Below are positions 7,802 through 16,016 of a stretch of 64,000 nt of DNA, piece after piece. A model generated the notes under the pieces. It was given only the letters and a program-made list of their open reading frames with translations. It had not been told where the DNA came from and ran no database searches. Source of the stretch: Smithella sp. (GTDB taxonomy: Bacteria > Desulfobacterota > Syntrophia > Syntrophales > Smithellaceae); contig SCVW01000045.1 of assembly GCA_007244375.1 (NCBI GenBank), positions 79,551 to 143,550 on the forward strand. Direction: 5' to 3'. A program made the position numbers and the translations under genes. Each line of letters begins with the position of its first letter. Within the stretch, counting starts at the first letter, position 1.

Positions 7802-9268
7802 TTATGTCTCATAGCTGTTATCAATCTGCTTTTCTGTTATTTTCTCACAGCGCTTAAATTGATATGCTTCTTCCATTACTTCGCTGACCAGGTCGCTATC
7901 ATAATTGCCGCTTATGAACTTTTTGTTCTCCAGTATCCAAAGATGAAAAGGTATATTGGTATCAATACCTTCCACTTCGAACTGAAGAAGAGCTTCGCGA
8001 GCTTTTTGCAAACACTCTTCTCTTGAAGAGCCTTTTATTGTTAAAAGAGCAATAAGATTATCATAATGATGGTTTATAGTAATGCCGTTTCTTATTCCAG
8101 TATCCACTATAATCCCGTCACCAGCGGGTGGTGAAAACCTTGTGACTGTGTCTACAGAAGACATAAAACATTTTTCTTCCTTTTTCCATCCTTCTGCATT
8201 AATTCGAAACTCGATAGCATATCCATCTGGTTCGGGAATAAGTTTCTGTACAATATTAATGGATGAACCTCTTATCAAATCAAACTGAATTTTTATCAAA
8301 TCTATTCCGAAAATCATTTCCGTAGGTCTCTTCTCGACTTGGATACGTGCATTTATCTCGCTGAAATAAAACCGTCCGTCTGCCATATTTACAACAAATT
8401 CAACTGTACAGAGCCCAATGATTCCAATCTGATTGATTAAACTTACTGCGTAGTTTTCTATTTGACTAAGTTTGTCTTTAGATAATAGTAGAGGAGAAGC
8501 TTCTTCGATAACTTTCTGATGGTTTCTTTGTATTGTACAGTTGCGTGCGCCCAAAGGTTTCGCATGATATATTCCTTTTTCATCGCAACCGCCCATTATT
8601 TGTACTTCTATATGACGGATTTTGTCGAAGAAAACTTCCATATAGATAGAATCATCACGGAAATATTTCTTTGCATCGGCTTTAACTTTTTCAAAAGAAT
8701 CTTTTGTTAATTCTTCGGAGTTAGCGAATTTCTTGATACCCCTACCGCCACCACCACGTTTGGGTTTAAGCATAACAGGATAGCCAATTCTTTCAGCTAT
8801 TTCCTTTGCATCATCTACGCTTATCAATTCACGGTGACTACCAGGTTTAACTGGTATACCTAATCGTTTTGCCAGGTGTATAGTTTTTATTTTATCACTG
8901 GCAATTTCTACTTGATCTGAGGTAGCTCCAATATTTTTTATTCCTGCTCTCTCAAAGGCCCTGACAGCCTCATGATTTTCAGATAACATTCCTGTACCAA
9001 GGTGTATAAATTTACATTTCTTTTTGTTGGCAGCTTCTATAAGCTTATCTACATTCATGTATAGTAGGCCATTGTCATTTTCTGAACCGAGATAAAAAGT
9101 GTCATCTGCCAAATCATATAAATATGACAAACCCGCATCTTCCCCCGTATAAACAACAAAGACTAGAGCGCCCGTTATTTTCTTGAGAGATTCAGCTGCT
9201 ACTTTCGCACTTACACCGCGGTTAAATACACCTATCCATGTTTCTAATGCTGAAGCTATCTCTGCCAT
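7802..9268 (-). CDS. Biotin carboxylase-like ATP-grasp protein, orphan and divergent
   Basis: A 488-residue protein with the three-part fold of biotin carboxylase: N-terminal subdomain (FNRGVSAKVA where classical enzymes read NRGEIA), ATP-grasp with glycine loop KPKRGGGGRGI (168-178) and NCTIQRNHQK (243-252), and the C-terminal FRINAEGW region. The active-site segment reads RIQVEK (308-313) where classical enzymes have RIQVEH, so His is replaced by Lys. No biotin carrier, carboxyltransferase or biotin ligase lies nearby. It may serve a carboxylase assembled from distant subunits, or act on another carboxylate. The gene stands alone and convergent with the receiver gene. Function beyond ATP-grasp carboxylase-like is inference. 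Confidence 0.75.
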   Translation of the reverse strand: MAEIASALETWIGVFNRGVSAKVAAESLKKITGALVFVVYTGEDAGLSYLYDLADDTFYLGSENDNGLLYMNVDKLIEAANKKKCKFIHLGTGMLSENHEAVRAFERAGIKNIGATSDQVEIASDKIKTIHLAKRLGIPVKPGSHRELISVDDAKEIAERIGYPVMLKPKRGGGGRGIKKFANSEELTKDSFEKVKADAKKYFRDDSIYMEVFFDKIRHIEVQIMGGCDEKGIYHAKPLGARNCTIQRNHQKVIEEASPLLLSKDKLSQIENYAVSLINQIGIIGLCTVEFVVNMADGRFYFSEINARIQVEKRPTEMIFGIDLIKIQFDLIRGSSINIVQKLIPEPDGYAIEFRINAEGWKKEEKCFMSSVDTVTRFSPPAGDGIIVDTGIRNGITINHHYDNLIALLTIKGSSREECLQKAREALLQFEVEGIDTNIPFHLWILENKKFISGNYDSDLVSEVMEEAYQFKRCEKITEKQIDNSYET

Positions 9269-9609
9269 TAACTTTACCTCTTATGTTTTTAAGTAATTTA
9301 TTTAATCTTATTTTACCTGTACTTATAGCAAAAACAAAGTGTTAAATTGCAATTATTTATGTTTAGGGAATGTGAGAAGTATTTACTGGGTTAGCTTTAA
9401 GTATCAAACACTTATAGGAATTATTATTACTACTTGAAAGAATTGTTTAACGATTACAAGTTGTAACCCGGCATAAATTTACAGGACTTGAATTTGATGA
9501 TTACGGAAAAAAAAGAAATAAAATATTTCATAACCGAACAAATTAAATTGTTGAATATACTTTCAATTGATCAGTTTCATGAAATGGGTAAAATCGAGTT
9601 ATACTAAGC
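9269..9609. other. Intergenic region without a convincing gene
   Basis: This AT-rich stretch holds the likely promoter region of the minus-strand biotin-carboxylase-like gene. One short plus-strand reading frame of 36 codons (ATG at 9497, stop at 9605-9607, Lys- and Ile-rich) has an AGGA about ten bases upstream, but its composition is what AT-rich DNA gives by chance. I do not call it. Confidence 0.5.
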
Positions 9610-10098
9610 TTAAATCTTTTTTTGATTTGACTTATATCGTTGGTATGCGTCGGTAAACTTTTCCACTTTGTCCTGTTTTAGAAGTGTAAGAACTATTTCT
9701 TTAATCGGTTTCCAGTGGTTGGTTTTATCAGCCCCGAAAATTATCGTTCCATGGTCAATCAAATGCATTAATTCCCTTTTAGTCAGGAACATCTGAAAAT
9801 CAACAATCAAACGGTTGAAGGCATTGTAGGAGTGATAAGAGGAAATATATTCCTTGATTCTTTTGTAATTAGTTGCGCTCACTTCAAGATCGTCTATCAG
9901 GTTGTTGATTGCATTGAATGCCATGGTCTCCGCTTTATCGTAAGCGTCTTTCTTATCCAGCACCTTGTGCTCGGCAATATGATCGTAAATCACGTCTTTT
10001 ATATCTTCCAGGGTATTTTGGGGACTGTCGATCTTTTTTTGAATTAATACAGTTAACTTATCTATTTCCGGGATTTCTCCTTTGAACAGTTCAAGCAT
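9610..10098 (-). CDS. Conserved-looking hypothetical helical protein
   Basis: A 162-residue soluble protein I do not recognise. It is highly charged and predicted to be almost wholly alpha-helical, with repeated Lys/Asp/Glu patterns and no signal peptide, membrane segment or cysteine. The middle (TNYKRIKEYISSYHSYNAFNRL) and the following FQMFLTKRELMHLI segment look structured rather than random. A very strong AGGAGG ribosome site precedes the ATG. It starts 27 bases after the OmpA-type lipoprotein gene and is likely on the same transcript, which suggests a link to envelope or stress functions, but no function can be given. Confidence 0.7.
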   Translation of the reverse strand: MLELFKGEIPEIDKLTVLIQKKIDSPQNTLEDIKDVIYDHIAEHKVLDKKDAYDKAETMAFNAINNLIDDLEVSATNYKRIKEYISSYHSYNAFNRLIVDFQMFLTKRELMHLIDHGTIIFGADKTNHWKPIKEIVLTLLKQDKVEKFTDAYQRYKSNQKKI

Positions 10099-10125
10099 GT
10101 TTCCTCCTATTAAATTAATTGTAAT

Positions 10126-10800
10126 TTACGGTGCTTGAGTTTGTGCTTTCGGTGCAATCCTGATTTCTACTCTTCTGTTTTTCTGTCGACCGGCCTCAGT
10201 ATCATTGGTTGCCACAGGCATGGTTTCACCGTACCCGACAACTTCGATTCGATTTTCGGCTACACCGCGCATGACCAGTAAAGTTTTTACGTTATCGGCT
10301 CGTCTTCTCGAAAGATCCATGTTATATTCATCGGAACCTCTGCTGTCGGTATGCCCTTCCACTCTGATTAAAGTATCGGGATACTGATTCAAAACACCTG
10401 CGACCCTGTTGATTTCGTTATATAGTCCCGGCCGTAATTCTGCTGAGTTCGTATCGAATGTAACATCACCCTTAAAAGTTACTGATAGAAGATTGCCTTC
10501 TCTGGTAACGGCGGCAGCTTCCGATTGTGCCAGAACCGCCCGCATTTCTTTTTCCTGATTGTCCATCATCTTGCCGACACCGTAACCACCGCCACCGCCC
10601 ACGGCAGCGCCTATAGCAGCTCCTATAAGAGTACTTTTTGTATCATGCCCGATAGCCTGTCCCAGTATCGCTCCGACTACAGCTCCTCCGCCGGCCCCCC
10701 AAAGACCTCCTTTTTCACTTTTTGTCATTGTTCCGGTCTGAGCGCAACCGGCCAGAATTAAAAAACAACAGATAACTAAGGAAAAACCTTTTTTATTCAT
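10126..10800 (-). CDS. OmpA-family outer-membrane lipoprotein with glycine zipper
   Basis: A 224-residue lipoprotein. The signal peptide ends in lipobox LAGC with Cys at residue 19. A glycine-zipper segment (about residues 30-78, repeated GAxxGA and GGGGG) probably inserts in or spans the outer membrane. The C-terminal OmpA domain (about 105-220) has the peptidoglycan-binding pattern, including VEGHTDSRGSDEYNMDLSRRR. This is the YiaD-like arrangement: an anchor tying the outer membrane to the cell wall. Start and ribosome site (GAGGAGG) are clear. The next gene downstream is a hypothetical protein in likely co-transcription. Length and domain order match the family. Confidence 0.9.
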   Translation of the reverse strand: MNKKGFSLVICCFLILAGCAQTGTMTKSEKGGLWGAGGGAVVGAILGQAIGHDTKSTLIGAAIGAAVGGGGGYGVGKMMDNQEKEMRAVLAQSEAAAVTREGNLLSVTFKGDVTFDTNSAELRPGLYNEINRVAGVLNQYPDTLIRVEGHTDSRGSDEYNMDLSRRRADNVKTLLVMRGVAENRIEVVGYGETMPVATNDTEAGRQKNRRVEIRIAPKAQTQAP

Positions 10801-10922
10801 TTTTTGTTCCTCCTCGAAGGTTTAAGTTAAAATTTATGTAAATATTGACGAAAAAAGTATAAACAACAATGTGTTTACACGTCAAGGGAATATTGGTCGT
10901 GAAATATTGTATTTTGAATATC

Positions 10923-11747
10923 TTATAATTTTTTGACCTTGAATACTATGCCCTGTCTGTATGTTCGATGTTCCCATTCGGTGAATCCTGCTTTTGAAGA
11001 AAGGTTTCTAAGTTCTTGCTGATCGAACCAATGAAATCCATGTACTTCTGTAATATATTTTTGAAGATTATTAAGCACGATGTTTTCTTCTATCAAATAA
11101 GTTGCTCCTACAAAACAACCTCCCCTTTTTAGCGAGCGGTATATAGAATTAAAAACATTTTGAATATCAGGAAAAAGATGGAGCGCACCCGCGCAATGGA
11201 TGCGATCAAATGTTTCCGGTGCGAATGGCCACTTGGTTACGTCGACGCGCATCAGCATTATGTCAGTGTTGTTTTGCTCTTTTAATTTATGTCTGTACTG
11301 TTTCAACATCGGGAGAGAAAGATCAACTCCAATAACGGTGCCTGGTCTTGCCGAATCTGAAAAAAGCCGCGTAAAATTGCCGGTGCCGCAGGCAAGATCA
11401 AGTATATTCATTCCGGACGATACATCCATAAATAGTTGTGAAGTTTTCATTTCCCATTTTAAACTGGATACGATGGAAGTTACACAGGGACGCCATATTT
11501 CTTCATAGGCGGTGACAATCGGTCCGAATTCCATAGTCCACTGGGAAGAAAAAAGTCTTGGGTTAATAACATCTCCGGCTAAATTAAGGATATCGTCAAT
11601 GGGAGCAAACCGCGATTGGCAGTTATTACAAAAAAGTGTTGGGGATTCGTTGGCTTTTGTATCCGTAACCATACTGAGGCGTGTGTCTGATTTATCGGGC
11701 ACAGAACAAATCGGACAAACAAGTTTTTTAAGAATCTTGTCCTTCAT
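10923..11747 (-). CDS. Class I SAM-dependent methyltransferase with N-terminal zinc ribbon
   Basis: A 274-residue enzyme. The N-terminus has a Trm112-like zinc ribbon with two cysteine pairs (CPICSV near residue 11 and CNNC near 41). The SAM-binding core follows: motif I LDLACGTGNFTRLF (about 127-140), an acidic residue in VIGVDLSLPM, and later DRIHCAGALHLFPD. This organisation resembles small-molecule methyltransferases of the UbiE/MenG-like and RlmA-like groups. The substrate cannot be read from the sequence. It stands between the OmpA and JAMM genes with its own spacer of about 90 bases on each side, so operon membership is unclear. No signal peptide is present. Confidence 0.8.
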   Translation of the reverse strand: MKDKILKKLVCPICSVPDKSDTRLSMVTDTKANESPTLFCNNCQSRFAPIDDILNLAGDVINPRLFSSQWTMEFGPIVTAYEEIWRPCVTSIVSSLKWEMKTSQLFMDVSSGMNILDLACGTGNFTRLFSDSARPGTVIGVDLSLPMLKQYRHKLKEQNNTDIMLMRVDVTKWPFAPETFDRIHCAGALHLFPDIQNVFNSIYRSLKRGGCFVGATYLIEENIVLNNLQKYITEVHGFHWFDQQELRNLSSKAGFTEWEHRTYRQGIVFKVKKL

Positions 11748-11839
11748 CTCTCTCTCATGTATTTGCGTTCAGAAATTCCGTCACTGAGGGAACATTTTCC
11801 ACAAATTTACTTCATTTTATATTCAATTCACCATGTTTT

Positions 11840-12550
11840 TTATGATGATTTATACTTTCCATTCTTGAATCTGCCAAAATCAGCATGTTCCCACCGGAGC
11901 CCTGTCAAGGCCGGGCAATCCAATGTAACAGACATATCATTATCATTGGTGTATCGATACTCACCTTTTTGTGAGTAAGCGCAATATGCCGCCAACCACA
12001 TTCGATAATTACCCAAAGTTGCCTCTACGCAATTAGTAGCAACCCAGCCGGCAGTTTTTCTCCCGGCTTTTTCCATTGCGGCGATGGTCATAACAATACC
12101 TACTCGATATCCTTTTTGTTTCCAAAAATTATTATTAAGCCACTCACGGTCGTCTTCAGACAGAAAGTATTTTTTATCATCCAATACTTCTCTTGCGTTT
12201 TTAAACGGATGTGAATGAAAATCACCAAGATAGATAAGATGCGGCCAAAATGACATAATAACATCGGCTTTAAGAGATATTGCTTCCTTGTTTTCATCTA
12301 CGGAACTTCGTCGCTGCTCGGCGGTCGTGTCCGTATGAGCCATTTCCACCTGATAAATGATTTCCTTATTTTTCATAATTATTTCATGTCCAAAAAGACT
12401 CCCGTAAACTTCGATTCGGGATTTTGGCCTACCCTTCTCTTTTATATCCTTTTTCTTTACCGAATATGCCTCTAAAGAACTTAAAATAAGTGATATTAAA
12501 GCATTTTCGGAAACACGTACAACATATCTTTTATAAATCCTTGGAGTCAT
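11840..12550 (-). CDS. Orphan JAB/MPN (JAMM) metallopeptidase-like protein
   Basis: A 236-residue protein with a probable JAMM zinc site: E47 in EVYGSLFG, H112 and H114 in GDFHSHPF, and S131/D134 in LSEDD. The His-Ser-His-Pro to Ser-x2-Asp distance (about 16 residues) is longer than the classical seven, so there is an insertion in the active-site loop. JAMM proteins cleave isopeptide or peptide bonds, often removing ubiquitin-like proteins. No ubiquitin-like, E1 or E2 gene is adjacent, so it is not part of a visible conjugation or defence system. The C-terminal third is aromatic-rich and unassigned. The start has GGAG close upstream. Confidence 0.65.
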   Translation of the reverse strand: MTPRIYKRYVVRVSENALISLILSSLEAYSVKKKDIKEKGRPKSRIEVYGSLFGHEIIMKNKEIIYQVEMAHTDTTAEQRRSSVDENKEAISLKADVIMSFWPHLIYLGDFHSHPFKNAREVLDDKKYFLSEDDREWLNNNFWKQKGYRVGIVMTIAAMEKAGRKTAGWVATNCVEATLGNYRMWLAAYCAYSQKGEYRYTNDNDMSVTLDCPALTGLRWEHADFGRFKNGKYKSS

Positions 12551-12974
12551 TATTTTCTCTCCTATTTTTGATTATTGCGATAAGTATATAATCTCAATTG
12601 AATTGATTGTTCTTTGATTTATTTTGAATCCTACTTGCCATTTTTCGCAAGTTAGATCACTCTTGACAACTTTTTGTTTCGGGATTAATTTAATACCAAC
12701 GAGATACTGCTGTGCACGTAATGAGTCATGTTACTGGAGATGAATTTGGAAAAGAACTACAGGATCTTTGTGGTGATTATCACCCTTGAAGGATCAAATA
12801 TTAGAAAGTCATGACTCCAGCATAAGGACACAACGGCACAAGCGGTTCTCGTTTATTTTGCCCTTTCGTTGGAAAATTAAATAACGTTGAAGGATTCTTT
12901 CTTCAGTCCATAAAACAGGATATTAAATTTACCCCAACTGGCCTCTTTTGAAGATAAAATTATTCAATCACCGG
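12551..12974. other. Intergenic region, no gene seen
   Basis: About 420 AT-rich bases. Upstream of the JAMM gene it should hold that gene's minus-strand promoter. A 24-codon plus-strand frame near 12739-12813 lacks a ribosome site and is not called. No tRNA, terminator with a U-tract, or repeat shared with the rest of the window was seen. Confidence 0.5.
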
Positions 12975-13268
12975 TTAAATTTTCTCTAATTTGGACATTA
13001 AGTGATCAAATTTTTCCACATCGACAACCGGTGAGGTCGAAAACGAAATACCTGTCAGCACACTTAATGCCATTGAGGCTGACAACGCATTATCAATATC
13101 GGGGAAGTCCAGAGTAAATACCAAATCATGTTCCCCCATGACAGCATACATGGAAACTACCTTCCCGCCGTTTTTCTCAATGATCTTGACGGCTTTTTTT
13201 GTCCGCTGTTCTGAGACATACTTTAAAGAATCATTATTATATTTTCCAAACATCATAAATATCGGCAT
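12975..13268 (-). CDS. GYD domain protein
   Basis: A 97-residue cytosolic protein with the layout of the GYD family: an N-terminal strand (MPIFMMFGKYN), a helix with a conserved Lys-rich stretch, then GGKVVSMYAVMGEHDLVFTLDFPD, the family core, which resembles ferredoxin-like alpha/beta dimers. Members are small, stand-alone and of unknown biochemical function; some occur with redox or metal genes. The ribosome site (AAGGAG region at 13275-13285) precedes ATG. The gene is monocistronic by spacing, with a small basic peptide gene upstream on the same strand that could share its transcript. Confidence 0.75.
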   Translation of the reverse strand: MPIFMMFGKYNNDSLKYVSEQRTKKAVKIIEKNGGKVVSMYAVMGEHDLVFTLDFPDIDNALSASMALSVLTGISFSTSPVVDVEKFDHLMSKLEKI

Positions 13269-13337
13269 AAAAATGATTTTCTCCTTTTTTAAGTAATGTG
13301 TTCTCGGTTATTTCATTAATTGACAAGACACCTGTCA

Positions 13338-13463
13338 TTACCCGTGTTTGATCTTTTTTAAGGTTGTTTTTATCTTTGCATTTACCTGTTTTATCTTCCT
13401 GTTGACCAACTGACTTCTCGGTATTTTAAGAATGATATTTTTCTTTTCTCTTCTTGTTTCCAT
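13338..13463 (-). CDS. Small basic protein, 41 residues
   Basis: The reverse strand carries a 42-codon frame from ATG (13461-13463) to TAA (13338-13340). A near-perfect ribosome site, GGAGG, lies seven bases before the ATG, which is the main reason to call it. The product begins METRREKKNIILKIPRSQLV and contains about a third Lys or Arg; it has no membrane segment or cysteine. It could bind nucleic acid or ribosomes, or be a remnant. It is upstream of the GYD gene on the same strand, with a 69-base gap. I do not recognise a family. Confidence 0.5.
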   Translation of the reverse strand: METRREKKNIILKIPRSQLVNRKIKQVNAKIKTTLKKIKHG

Positions 13464-13840
13464 AACTATACCTCCATCACGTAAAATTTGAAGAGATTCC
13501 TGAGACCAGGCTAAAGGTTAGATCGAAAAATTTTCTTCTTAATTAATTTAAGTACAACAAAATTATTGTCAAACAAAAAAAGAAAAGAATATTTTAGCTT
13601 TTTATATAAATGTCGAATTTAAGATATTGTATTAACGGGAGAAATATCGTTAGTGATTAAACGATACCGACGAAAAGTTTTCATGAACAATTTTGAAATA
13701 ATTCAACAATTGTTTCGGCTGATGAGGGGGAAAAATCAAAAAAACCTGAATCTTATCAAAATCTCTTTTATATTAAGACCTTGCAAAGACAGGGAGCCGG
13801 GCATCAATTGTGTTTATTTTAATTAAGCATTGTTTTGTAT
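13464..13840. other. Intergenic region, no gene seen
   Basis: About 375 AT-rich bases between the small basic peptide gene and the glycosyltransferase block. It should contain the minus-strand promoter of the peptide and GYD genes (just above 13480) and the 3' end of the glycosyltransferase transcript. I find no reading frame with a ribosome site and no clear hairpin. Confidence 0.5.
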
Positions 13841-14989
13841 TTATTGTTCCGGCTTTAGTGTATCAAGGCACCTTTGTGCAATAAGAACGGAGTTGAAATT
13901 TTGGCTGACATAATCTCTAAGTTGCATACCCTTTTCTGCGGAGCTTTTTTGACTTTCGAATACCTGACGCATCAATTGCCGTGCATGAGCCAAATCGGGA
14001 TCTGCCCACCGCTGATCGATGGTATATGATCCACAATATGCATTGCCATGAACCGGTATCACCTTATGTTTTACATGGTAAGAAAGACTGGCCGGTAGGT
14101 AATCGAGAACGCCACCGAAGCCCGTGATGATTATAGGTTTGCCACACCAGGCCGCTTCGTACGAGCCCATTCCCCAACCTTCGCCGCGCCCGAGAGACAC
14201 AAAACAATCACCTCTTTTATGGAGCCAGGCTATATCAGTGTCGGAAAATTCTTCATCCAGATGGATAACTTCCGGTCCATTCGTTTTGGATCTCATTATT
14301 TTTCTGAAAGCAACAGCCGCTTCACCCAGTGCAAATCGCCACGGTCTGGTCCATTTGCGCTTGTAATTTGTGAAATCAAGTTTTCCGGTTTTCATAATAA
14401 GCGTTACCGGTTCATGCGAACTGAATTCCGACAAGAAAGATTCGATCAAAAGCCATGGTGCTTTCCGATCGCTCCAAACACCTATGTTGTAAAATACAAA
14501 CCGTCCAGCCATCTGTTCCATCAGTTTGTTCAATTTCGCAGAAGGTAAGCCATTAGGGACATCTCCGTGAAACTGGGATATATGCGGTAAAATCTCAATT
14601 CTTGTCTGAACGCCGCATTTTTGAAAAACTTCTTTATTCCAGTTGCACGGCACAAATATTCCATCCATGACATTTAAAAGTTTTGCCCAATGACGGGGAA
14701 TTTTGTCGGTTTCCCAAGTAGTATACCCCCATATTTTTTTAGGTTTTATTTTTTGTTCCTGTTCGAATTTAAGCCAGTAGGGGTAATATTCTGGAACTGT
14801 ATGAATAATTACATTTTTATAACCTTCTCTGATTTGTGTTATCGAATACGGATTATAGGCCGATGTGCCTGCCACAACAGGTACCCAATTTACATTTGCA
14901 TTTTCCTTTCGCAGGGCTGAAACCATGGTTCTGGCTGCAATGCCGTAACCGGTTGAATCATTGAACCCTATGTATTTTATTGATTTCAT
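13841..14989 (-). CDS. Glycosyltransferase family 4-like
   Basis: A 382-residue GT-B glycosyltransferase. The N-terminal half (FNDSTGYGIAARTMVSALR) resembles the acceptor domain of family 4 enzymes, and the C-terminal half holds the donor signature SLGRGEGWGMGSYEAAWCGK (about 268-287) with the EGWG..E spacing used to hold the nucleotide sugar. It probably adds one sugar of a surface polysaccharide or lipopolysaccharide. It is last of four minus-strand glycosyltransferases (13.8-18.3 kb), with a 36-base gap to the next. No signal peptide is seen, so it acts on the cytoplasmic face of the membrane. Confidence 0.85.
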   Translation of the reverse strand: MKSIKYIGFNDSTGYGIAARTMVSALRKENANVNWVPVVAGTSAYNPYSITQIREGYKNVIIHTVPEYYPYWLKFEQEQKIKPKKIWGYTTWETDKIPRHWAKLLNVMDGIFVPCNWNKEVFQKCGVQTRIEILPHISQFHGDVPNGLPSAKLNKLMEQMAGRFVFYNIGVWSDRKAPWLLIESFLSEFSSHEPVTLIMKTGKLDFTNYKRKWTRPWRFALGEAAVAFRKIMRSKTNGPEVIHLDEEFSDTDIAWLHKRGDCFVSLGRGEGWGMGSYEAAWCGKPIIITGFGGVLDYLPASLSYHVKHKVIPVHGNAYCGSYTIDQRWADPDLAHARQLMRQVFESQKSSAEKGMQLRDYVSQNFNSVLIAQRCLDTLKPEQ

Positions 14990-15025
14990 CCGTTTAATTA
15001 GGTCTTTTTTGTGTTTGACAGATTG

Positions 15026-16006
15026 TTATTTTCCGGATTTTTCTCTAATCCCAAACTTCCGCAATGTGTTTTTGCTCTGCCTGTGTATTTTCCCCAGATA
15101 TTTTTTGCCGGCGAGAGCTCCATTTTCCAAAAAAGCGTTTGTTTTCTGCAGTTCAAACTGTAACAGGTTATATGACACATCTTTAGGTAGGAAAGGTCGG
15201 GCTAATTCAGCGTAAGCGGAGCGGGAAAATTTGACATATTCAGGTGTCAGTCTTCCGGCATGAAAGTAGGAGGTGTCTGTTCTGTTGCGGTCCCACCACA
15301 GATGACTCCAAAGGTGGATACTGTACACGTTATCGAGATTCGGTTTTGTTTTTTCAAAAATTCCCCTGATTCCATCTCCTGTCCAGTCGTAAAAAAAGAA
15401 CGAACGTTGGGGTTCCACGTGAATCCAATCCGGATGTTCGCAACTCAACCGATAAGGTAAAAAAGTACTATGAGCGCTCCATGTTCCGTCAAAGGATTCG
15501 TATGTCCGCACAAGTAAAAGTCTGGCAAAATCTGAATCAGGCATTCCCATCATCCAGGCATTGCAGAGAGAGCCCCGGGCATCTTTGGCTGCTGCTGCCA
15601 TCCAGTCAACCTTCTCCATTCCCATGACGAATTCATACTCGAAAAAACGATCAGGGAGATCATTAATAAATAATGTATCTATATCGGCATATATTCCTCC
15701 GTACTTAATTAGAATTTCCAGACGGGCGATATCCGACAGATGAGCATGCCGATATTTACCAATGGCGGGATCATTGTATGAAAATGAAGAGATAAATTTG
15801 TCCGGTTCGATTTTCCGTAGTTGTAGGTACGGAGCAATCCGGTCCCACCAATGTCCCCAGGGCATGTGCTGACAATGAAACATAACGGCATCCGGTTTAT
15901 TGATACCCATGCAGGAAGCAATGCAAAGATAGTGTATTAAATGGAAAGGTTCAGTTTGCGGGCGAAGTCCAAACACAAAATGAAATATGCGCGGTATTTT
16001 TTTCAT
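15026..16006 (-). CDS. Glycosyltransferase with DXD motif (GT32-like)
   Basis: A protein of about 326 residues that begins MKKIPRIFHFVFGLR, the typical opening of sugar-transferases of the Och1/capsule GT32 group. The segment ARLEILIKYGGIYADIDTLF carries the DXD metal-binding motif (DID) and the conserved GGIY of the family. I chose ATG at 16006 rather than the in-frame ATG 78 bases upstream because the family starts there and the longer form would overlap the preceding gene by 68 bases. It belongs to the surface-glycan block. Sugar and linkage are unknown; related enzymes transfer mannose, galactose or glucose. Confidence 0.8.
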   Translation of the reverse strand: MKKIPRIFHFVFGLRPQTEPFHLIHYLCIASCMGINKPDAVMFHCQHMPWGHWWDRIAPYLQLRKIEPDKFISSFSYNDPAIGKYRHAHLSDIARLEILIKYGGIYADIDTLFINDLPDRFFEYEFVMGMEKVDWMAAAAKDARGSLCNAWMMGMPDSDFARLLLVRTYESFDGTWSAHSTFLPYRLSCEHPDWIHVEPQRSFFFYDWTGDGIRGIFEKTKPNLDNVYSIHLWSHLWWDRNRTDTSYFHAGRLTPEYVKFSRSAYAELARPFLPKDVSYNLLQFELQKTNAFLENGALAGKKYLGKIHRQSKNTLRKFGIREKSGK

Positions 16007-16016
16007 ATTCTTAATT

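Noticed and set aside
11840..12550. JAMM gene as part of a phage-defence or ubiquitin-like system
   Set aside because: No E1, E2, ubiquitin-like, nuclease or effector gene lies nearby.
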